Below are positions 55,705-64,000 of a DNA stretch of 64,000 nucleotides, in pieces. Under the pieces are notes generated by a model, which searched no databases, had not been told where the DNA came from, and saw only the letters and a list, made by a program, of their open reading frames with translations. A program made the translations under genes and the position numbers. Source of the DNA: Promerops cafer. Taxonomy: Eukaryota; Chordata; Aves; Passeriformes; Nectariniidae. Within the stretch, counting starts at the first letter, position 1; each line of letters begins with the position of its first letter. The stretch covers positions 8,145,358 through 8,209,357 of the forward strand of contig VZSE01014922.1 of the NCBI GenBank assembly GCA_013398275.1, written 5' to 3'.

Positions 55705-58700
55705 GAAAGCAAACATGGAGAATCTGAGTTGCAAGCAGTGACAATACAAGTCTCTAGAACTCACTGAGGTGTCCAGTCTGGAACCTCTGTCCAGGACTGA
55801 GAACAGCTTACACAGCTGTGATATGAACATGAAACTGCACAGAAGGTAGTCTAAGCACCTTCAATATAAGTAAAACAGTCAGAGGGGCTTTATTTTCAGT
55901 TTTCCAATGGAAAAAAAATGAAACGCATAATTTTATATCAAATATCCTGTCTTGTTCACAGCAGGATGATGGTAGTTAAATGGTTTCAGACAGGACAAGT
56001 CACATACAATCTCAATTTCTGATTTTGCATAAGATGTAAGATCTAGTATCTTTGAAGTTCAGAGTTTTTATATACCTAAGACATTCAGAACCCAACTGCC
56101 TTCAAATGACTTCAGTGGGAGTTGCATACTTCCCTGCATTTGAAGATCTGGCTGAAGTAATATACAAAAATGGGACTTCAGTTCTGAAAATTCTTCAAAT
56201 TTTTAGACCTATTTCTTTTTCAAATTGTGAACTATGTAAATGTGGTTTGGCAAAACTAGGTAATAAAATGAAATCCAAGGATAAACTTGGATTATATTTT
56301 TTTCATATTTTCCAGCATCAGTGGTAACTTGGTACTTGGATATGGTTTGGCCCCGTTCCTAATTCTGACACAGACCAGAAGATACAAATCTGTGAACTAT
56401 TTTTAGAGAGTATAAAAGAAACCAGCTACAGCAGTGTCTGTTGTGCAGCAGAGTGCACTAAAGGGTCTTTTACAAAAATATGTCAAGTCTGGGTGAGGGA
56501 GCCGTATTTTCATGACTTACAATCCTAGTTACTGCAAGGTGAGCATTTCCTCTACACTTCTTACTCAGGCCCTCAGTCAGTGGCTCTCACATGACTGTGG
56601 ACATGTGCAACTATCAGCAGATGAGCAGGATGATTCCTAAGCATCAGCTGAACTGATTTTTCCGTGGGTTGTGGTGTAGTCACTGCTTCCTAGAAGTCCA
56701 AGAATGAGTAGTTCCCTTCTGCAAGTAGTTCCCCAAACTGATCCAGGGACACTAAGAGCCCTGCACAGTACTGTCAAAACAGAAGAGAAATTAACTGTCC
56801 AACCATCCAAGACACTGTTTATCTTTACTGTTGGTGCTCCTGGTGGCTCAAGCCCCAGTGCAGCTGTGTAAGATGCAAAGTACAAGGCCCTGTCCTATGC
56901 TCACACAATGCAACTTATCAGCATTTCAAGATCATTGGTGACTAGAAATGTCCATTCTCAACTAAATCAGATCTGCCTCATAGCTGATATCATCCTTGAC
57001 TGTCCAGTGACTTCTGGTGGCTGATCTCTGGTAAACTAAACCACAGATGCACTTATGCTCAGTGGTGTAAGCCACAAGACCAAAGATGTAAATGGCCTAA
57101 AGACAGAATTCCTATTTTCCTGCACTGTGGTGTTTTCTGAAGGTCAGGTTGAGGGCATATCAACATGGACACCATGGATCAACCTCAAGCTCGCTAAGAG
57201 GCAGTTTATGCTGGAGCAAAACCCATTTACAAGGTTGACTGGTGCAGAGTATCTGGAGGCGTTTCCACAAAATGTTGAAAACTGTGTTCCCACCCATCCA
57301 AAATACTCCTACACAGAAACCCTCAAAATGCAAGCAAGCAAAACAAGAGCAAAATAAAATTAAAAAATGAATATTTAACATTGCATCTATTTTTTATTCT
57401 TTTGGAAATAAAAAAAAATACTGTGACAACACTGCAACGAACTTTCTGTGAATATTTTTCTTTGTATGTTTTTCATTTTGTTTCGAAATGAACAGTACAT
57501 CCATTAATTAACAAGGGTGGGAAACACTCTTCTGAGGTCAGAGAAGTGATAAAAAGTGCACAGCTCTGTGTTCTCTGATGAGACACAGGTCCTCCTCCAT
57601 TTGCCAAAATACTATGTGTGATACTTGGCAAGTCACTTTGCAACTCCCTTGTATCTACGGTCATTTTTCTTCTTCACTGTTTGTACATATACTTGCATCA
57701 GAATGAATGACTTACAAGTACAGTCTCATGTTTAAATTGTCACAAAATGATTAATTCCTGGTATTTGACCCACCGGTCTAAAGTCGGACAGGTCCAGATT
57801 TTTAGCATTTGATAGAGAACATTTGCAAACACAGAAAATTATTTTTTAAGAAGCAGATTTTATGCAGATGAATTACAATTGATGTCTACAGGGCTTGTTG
57901 AACTTCCGGGAATGTCTTCAATAATTGCCAAAGGTAAAACACAAAAAACACAGCTGAAGAAACATTGTCACCATTAAAATGACAATATCTGATTATATGA
58001 CTCAGTGGTTCAACTGACAGATACTTTAACGCAACTCTGATAAATGAGCAAGAATGGCCTGAAAATGAAATAAATAAATAGTAAGAGGAAGGAAGAAAGA
58101 AAAAAATCTCAAATTTGTTTATTGTTGTCAGATGGTGTTTCATCTTTTTGCCTTAAAGCAAGACCTCTCTGCCCCTGGAAGACTCCAACATCACCCACTT
58201 GCATTGCTGAAGTGATCATGCCTGCCTTTCCATCAAAAATCTCTCTGTCTTCCTCCCTTCTCTGTTTCCCAGCCTTTTTCTGCCCAGAGTTTTATAACTC
58301 AGCTGTAAGAAATTGCTTCTGGGCTGAAACTTGGCAGCAGAAGTCTGCTCTCAGGCCAGGAATAATCCCCTTCCCCTCTGGTTTTCAAAACCCTTTTATT
58401 TTGGTCAGATTTGAGGAGCAGAGGAGCAGAGCGGAGGGGGAGGGCAGCGTGGGGCATTCGGCACAGGAGCTGGCTGGCTCCGGCTGCTTTCATCATGCTT
58501 CAGTGGCTCTTTATTTTTCCAGCTGAAACAAGGGTGATTTCTGCATAGTGTGGCAGGGATATTTTTGTGTATGTGTTTGCATTTAAGCACAAATCGGCTG
58601 AGTCATTTCTTCTCGAGAGCAATTTTACTGCGTGAGCCACTTACTTCCTTTCTGGTTCTCCTTCATTTTTGTTTGTGTTAATGTTCAAAAGGGAGGTTCA

Positions 58701-59520
58701 AAATAACACACTCCTCTCTGGGTCAGCAAAAACAGCTTCACAAATACTTGTGTGTGCATCCAAAATTCTCCTTTAGTGCTGGAGCTGAGCAGAAGTGTTG
58801 AAATGATGGTACTGATACTGTTGTAACAGCAGTGACACAGTAAAGACCCGGAAGTACTTTAGATGATTTTCTTTAGATTATGAGAGTGTTTGAAAAACCA
58901 GACTAAAATCATCTTTCATTGTGTGAAAGGGCAGTGAGGATAAGTTCTGAATTAAAAGCCACAAGTAAAAAAGAAAGAGAGACAAAATATGAGAAAAGGA
59001 GGTTCAGGGGCTTAGGATAGTGACCTCTGTAAGGTCACCCAGTGGCTCTTGGCTCTTTAAGTACAGCAGCAGCAGCATGGGGAGCAGTGTAATTAGACTG
59101 CCATGTATTTGGTGCTAATGTTATATTCATGACTGCAGTATTACAGGAATGTGACTACGGCTGGGGTGCTCACACAAGGAAAGGAGATGTTGATGCTGAA
59201 GGCAGAAGTGCAGCCTCTTCTCAAACACCTCTGTGTGCTGATTCTGTGCTGAGCCCCAGCAGCCTTTATGTCTGCTCTGGGCAGTTTGTGACCCCAGTAC
59301 TAAACATGCACATCCAGCTTGCATGTCACTTCAAGATACTACTTTCCTCTGGTGCTTCTACGAGGATTTACTAGAAGGACATAATTGTCCAAAGCTTGCT
59401 GTGGCACAGAGGAGGGTGCTCGAGGAGGATCAGGCCCGTGTGCCAGGTTGCTCCATGCTGAAGCACCTTCTGGGTTCAAGTGCGAATGATCCTCTCTAGA
59501 CCTGTGAGTGTTAACCATGG
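55705..59520. other. Unique noncoding stretch
   Basis: No supported gene. A purine-rich GAGGAGCAGAGGAGCAGAG segment lies near 58412-58432, and a CTGAGTCATTT AP-1/MARE-like site at 58598-58608, close to TTCTCGAGAGCAA. The surrounding 58490-58700 has the look of a regulatory element but this is inference. The longest frame is 134 codons (plus, 58122-58526), without domain. Confidence 0.6.
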
Positions 59521-59660
59521 GATCATAGAATGGTTTGGGCTGGAAGAAATCTTGAAGATTATCCTTCAAACCCTCCTGCCATGGGCAGGGCTGCTACCCA
59601 GTAGATCAGGTTGCTTAGGGCCCCTACCAACCTGGCCTTGAACAATTTCATTAAGCCACC
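59521..59660 (-). mobile_element. CR1 LINE fragment, 3' end (minus strand)
   Basis: GATCATAGAATGGTTTGGGC followed by TGGAAGAAATCTTGAAGATTATCCTTCAAACCC, CTGCCATGGGCAGGG and CAACCTGGCCTTGAACAATTTC is the reverse complement of a classic CR1 3' end, the same segment type as the end of the copy at 19970-20756. The right boundary, where homology fades, is approximate. Confidence 0.93.
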
Positions 59661-60618
59661 TATCCAAAGAAATCCCCAACTAATGACCGGCTGTGAAAAT
59701 ACAGGAATCAGTGATTTCCTACATGATATCAGACAGCAAGGGACAAGCCCTGCTTTGCTGGATCTGTGGTTGTGCTTTCTACTACTGTGAAAGCATCTTT
59801 GCTGCTGCCTGCCCAGCTCGGTTCTGCATTGTCCTTGCAGCTGTCCCCTGACTATGGGTGCAACTGCTGGGGCACCAGCCTTTGTGCCCAGCACTGCACC
59901 CAGTCCCAGCACTGGGAATGATCTTTAGGTCCTGTGGAAAAAATAGTTTGTGGTTATCTAATTAAAGCTTATACAAAGTGGGGCCAATTATGGTTGCCCT
60001 AGCAACTTTAGTTCTGTTATTTCAAAACTTCAGGCTTTGGGAAACCTTTTGCTTCTGTTCAGCATCTTGGGTTGTGTTTGTTTACATCTATGTATTTCCC
60101 TCTGCCTGTAATCACACCACCCTCCTCTTCCTAATTATCCCCATGGCTTCCAAAACCTCTTTTCCTCTCAACTCCCACACCTTCCCCTCCCTGACACTTG
60201 GGCATGGAGAGATGTGTGGTTCTTCTTTCCAGTCTTTGGAACCATAAATATCTGGGGTGAAACTGAAGATTATGGTTTGGTCAACCCCTGCATCTGCGGC
60301 CCAGGGCTCGGCCTTTGTGGAAGGACACACTGCTGGACCCAGCTGACCCAGCAGCCCTGAGAGGAGTGTGTGCAAAAGGAGATATCATAGAGATTTTCAT
60401 GGGGAGCAGCAGAAAGGATATTCCTGCTATCTTAGTGCACCCTGAGTTAAAGACCCTGCCTCTTCTGTGAGGAGTGCTTCATACCCCTCAAACCACCACC
60501 ACAGCTGGTGGCTTGAAATACTCAAATAAAGGGACTGGTTTTTAAAGGCACTTCTGTAACCCCTCTATATAAATTTCCCCATGCATTTGTTAATGGACAC
60601 CTGGAGGAATCTATTGAC
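59661..60618. other. Unique noncoding stretch
   Basis: No supported gene. Short frames only. Nothing else recognised. Confidence 0.6.
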
Positions 60619-60639
60619 TTTTTTTTTTTTTTTTTTTTT
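60619..60639. repeat. 21-base T run
   Basis: Uninterrupted T21. Nothing recognisable as a retrotransposed sequence on the minus strand beyond it. Confidence 0.95.
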
Positions 60640-62976
60640 GCATAACACCAAAATGTCCTGCAGGTGTAAGGCATGAATTTTAATCCATATGACATACTTT
60701 GAAAAATGAGATATGTATGACTAGTAGTGGATTATGTACACTCTCCTGTGAGTTGGGTCAGGTGGCCATTTAGACCTTTCTTTTAGTTGCAGAATCACTT
60801 CATGATTGCAGTAAAAATCTCTTTTGGAAGAGGAAGCTGTTGAAGACATGAGGATTCAGCCTGGTTTCATCCAACTTGAGTTTAGGCACTTAATTAGTAT
60901 GCCTAGATTAGGGTCATGGTCATCAGAAGGTTTCCTCTGCAGACAATGGAAATATCTCCAGACAGTCCTTGGATTTACATCCTGAGGAGAGCTCTGTCTT
61001 GACTTTAATGATTGTATATCTTCAGCTCCTGATTTAGGCACATTTGTTAAATATTTACAGTCTTCCTGCCCAGCTCATGCAATTGGACAATTAAGGGGGA
61101 GGCAGCCTGGAGCTGTGAGCAGTCACAGCCTGACAAGTGACTCCAAAGCCTGGAGGGAGTCATCCCTGTGGTCTGATGTTCTGCACAGCTCAGGGGTGTT
61201 GCTTTATTCATTTTGCCTCTTGCTCAGTGCTGTTGGGATCCTCACTGGCAAACCTTCCTATCTCAGGAAGCTGGACTGCCAACCTTGGGCACTCAGAAAT
61301 CATGAGTCAGGTATCAGAAAAATTGTATGACAGCTTCAAAAGCAAGGGGGTGTTAAAAAAAAAAAAGAAGAAAGACAGAGAGATGGTTGTATGCTTCTGA
61401 GTTTCCATCTGGTTTCTGAGGCTTTTATGTTTGACTTAAGAGTCATGTTTTCCAAGCCTTGTCCTGCAGCAGTGTGGTCTGGAAACTTCATTTTCCTCAA
61501 GAGAAAGCTGAGATTCTTGCGTAATGCATGTTTTCAGGAGCATGGTCTTTAAGAAAAAAAATGCAATAATGTGAGGTGTAATAAAACATTGAGGCTGGCA
61601 GAGGAGAGATGTCAGGCTGTGGCTCTGAGAGAGCAGCAATGATGAGCAAAGCACAGAGTGTTGTTCTGAACTTGAACTCTTCTTCTTACACTAAGCTATG
61701 TGTGTTAGGCCAGACTGGGTCCATAAGAATGTTGAATTTCCTCTTTTTCTCTGAATTTAAACCCATGAATTTTCCTTCACATCTCATCCAGAAATATCAC
61801 CACTAATTTTGATTATTTAAAGAAGAAAAAAATTGTCACAAAACCAGTGCTGCCCTATGTGGAAAACTGAAAACTATTAATTCTCCCTTATTAATTGGCA
61901 CTGGCATTTTATTTATTGTATGTGGTTTCGATATTGTTTTCCTCTTTCTTTTTTCCAGTAGGAGTGGCCAAATCAGCTACCCTTACTCAGCTCCTGTCTC
62001 ACTTGTGGGTGGAAACTTACAGCTTCTGAAGCTGAGCAAAGCTGAGAGAAAGAGAGAAGGAGTCAGGATGTCACAGGGAGATCATGTCCTTGTAAGAATT
62101 GCTCTGAGTCTCAGTACAAAACCAGAGCTGCCCCACATGTGAACTGTGTATCATGTTTTGGTCCAAGACTGCTGCTGGATAAATTCCTGGTAAAAGGGGA
62201 ATAATAATAAGAAAATGTGGCAGTTTTATGGGATTTAATCTTTCCATCAGCAGTGATAAGTGCAGTGCTCAGTCAGACAGGAGAGGCAGTGATGCTGCAC
62301 AGCCCCCATGAAGTTTGTGTCTGAATCCACCCCTACAGTGCAGAGCATATCTATAAACATCTCTTCCCTGGCTTCTCTCAAGCTGTAATTGGTAAAGAGC
62401 ACTTTAAACATGCTCCAACTGGCAGTAAAATTCTACTTTTGAAACGTTGGATGGTGCAGCTTATTTGTATGTTTTGAACAATAGTGCACGAGCAACTGTA
62501 GATGATTTTGAGAAAAAGTACATCGTGAAAAAGCCCCAGAGAATCTCTTCGTGACCATTAGTATTTAATTGTGGAAGGCAGAAGAGGAAGAAAGCAAAGG
62601 ACAACAAGTAATGGATTGTTATACTGTTATGACTCATATTGCCTCAGAGGTTTTGTTTTCAGCTGATGCTGTGTATATTGTTATTAAGTTATTTTATTAT
62701 TAAATTTGGACTGAATTCTTATGTTAAATTTGGGCCTAAAAATTACCATCCTGGTACCCAGGAGATGTGTGTAAAACATGAAAAATATTGATAAAAGGAT
62801 CCAGAAATGAAAATACAAATGTTAAAGTAACATAGAAGTAGTTTTCACACCTGTTAAGCCTAAAGATAGAGAAAATCTTGGGAATTTACTGGAAAAAAAT
62901 CTAATTGACTAAAAGGCAAAATATCCTGCCTAAAGAGAAGTAAAATTTAAAAAGGAAGAGATTTGCAGCTTCTATA
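60640..62976. other. Unique noncoding stretch
   Basis: No supported gene. 62600-62860 is AT-rich. Short A-rich patches occur near 61356-61370 and 61552-61562. Nothing else recognised. Confidence 0.6.
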
Positions 62977-63102
62977 CAAAAAAAGAGAACAAACCCAAAC
63001 CCCAAAGAATACATGCACAAAATCCAAAAAGTCCCACTCCAACAAAAAACACGCCCACAAAAACAAAGCAACAAACCAAAGTAAACCCAAAAAATCCCAA
63101 GA
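62977..63102. repeat. A/C-rich low-complexity tract
   Basis: About 125 bases almost without T and with little G, made of AAACCC, CAAAAA and ACAAACC segments. Its complement is T/G-rich with GGGTTT and TTTG segments, so it resembles the tracts at 25477-25606 and 45453-45557 in inverted orientation but is less regular. Confidence 0.85.
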
Positions 63103-63757
63103 AAATGTGCTCTGAAAATTAGGAATACTAAAATGTGAAGTCCTAAATCAGTCTACATCTATACTAAATGTTTTGCTCTCTTACCACTGTTTACCCTCTC
63201 TGCCTCATTTCTAATCTTAAAGCAAAGTTTTCTCTCAGTCAAAGAAACTCATTTTGTGTCCTTCTTTATTATTTCCCAGCATGTACCTTCTATTCTTTGG
63301 TCTCCTCTCTGGAACTTTGCCTGTAAATTTTTTTGAGGAAAGGGATTGTCTCTCATTATGTGCTATACAGACTTGAACACCACAGATCTCCAAAGGGCCT
63401 AATTCTGAGGGAAAGTTCCTGCCAAATTCTTTACTGGTGGCCCACTTTTGATTAAATTTTTCAGCTTAAAACTTCATTCTTTGTTGCACATCCAACTTCT
63501 GAAACTATCCTCAGGCTCCCTGGGAATTTTGCAAGTCACTGTGATGACGAGTAGAGGTCAGGCTACAGAAAAATGGGGTTGAGAGAAGGCAAAAAACTGA
63601 AACAGAGCCATGAGAGAGGCTGCAAAAGCTGTACAAAGGGGATGGAAGGAATGAAAAATGGCAGATCTTCCTCCTGGGACGTGATGTTCTTGTCCATCCT
63701 GCTCTCTGCTTAGTAGAAACTATCATCTCTAGCACCTCCCAGATCCTTCTTGAATGC
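63103..63757. other. Unique noncoding stretch
   Basis: No supported gene. The 134-codon minus-strand frame at 63511-63915 runs through the trinucleotide repeat that follows (reading as C/Y-rich there) and is not recognisable. Confidence 0.6.
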
Positions 63758-63818
63758 AGCAAGTAATAACAGTAACAGCAGTAGCTGCAGTACCAGCAGT
63801 AGTAGCAACAATAATAAT
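63758..63818. repeat. Impure CAG/TAG/AAT trinucleotide repeat
   Basis: Interleaved GCAGCA, AGTAAC, CAGTAG and AATAAT triplets over about 60 bases. A degenerate microsatellite, similar in kind to 51931-51986. Confidence 0.88.
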
Positions 63819-64000
63819 TATTTATAGGAACTATTTGTCTTATTTCCTTCTTGGGTGCACCCAAATGAACTCTCACTGTGGTGCCTTCAGAGGACCTTCT
63901 ATGCAGTGTCATCATAATAAGTCTTTGTGGCCCATCTTGCCTGTCAATCTGTCATGCCAAGACTGCATCAGTGGTAATAACAAGGTTAAAAGCAAAGAGG
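63819..64000. other. Noncoding end of window
   Basis: Nothing recognisable to the window edge. Confidence 0.5.

Noticed and set aside
1..64000. CRISPR arrays, bacterial operons, tRNA or rRNA genes
   Set aside because: Tandem repeats here are simple or minisatellite in type, with no repeat-spacer pattern. Nothing resembling tRNA or rRNA was seen. The repeats are avian.

Overview
This window looks like noncoding DNA from a bird genome, most likely a passerine (songbird). The call rests on the repeats. There are six pieces of the avian LINE family CR1, ending in ATTCTA/ATTCTATG-type 3' tails or their complements. There are also two solo LTRs of endogenous retroviruses, of types I recognise as widespread in bird genomes. 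There are no bacterial-style gene arrays, ribosome binding sites, tRNA or rRNA genes, or CRISPR arrays. I could not support any intact protein-coding gene or any convincing exon. The open frames are short (201 codons at most), lack recognisable domains, overlap on both strands, and often lie inside repeats. The window is best read as intergenic or deep intronic sequence.

Layout. 1-156 is the 3' end of a CR1 copy cut by the window edge. 1995-2572 is an old solo LTR on the minus strand, with a long A run and the window's single N. 2997-3152 is a GC-rich 12-bp minisatellite. About 3.2-20 kb is unique sequence with short homopolymers and a 15-bp perfect inverted repeat (18555-18665). 19970-20756 is the longest CR1 relic and still shows the C-terminal part of the LINE ORF2 protein, broken by a stop and a frameshift. 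22361-22455 is a minus-strand CR1 end. About 22.5-41.8 kb is unique sequence with T/G-rich tracts, an (AAAC)n run, a 13-bp-arm hairpin (33583-33615) and an AT-rich block (37.1-38.0 kb). 41791-41960 holds two adjacent minus-strand CR1 ends. 45453-45557 is a second T/G-rich tract. 49169-50620 is a well-preserved 1,452-bp solo LTR on the minus strand, flanked by a perfect 5-bp target duplication, with an internal 57-bp duplication and a GC-rich U3. 50.6-64 kb is again unique sequence with microsatellites, one more CR1 end (59521-59660) and an A/C-rich tract (62977-63102).

There is no gene set here to work together. The only sequences with visible functional design are the LTR signals (TATA-like boxes and poly(A) signals, both LTRs on the minus strand) and possible regulatory elements I can only nominate. 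I found no undescribed multi-gene system. The items most worth a second look are the intact solo LTR with its internal duplication, the perfect inverted repeat at 18555-18665, the hairpin at 33583-33615, and the minisatellite with a 36-bp higher-order period.
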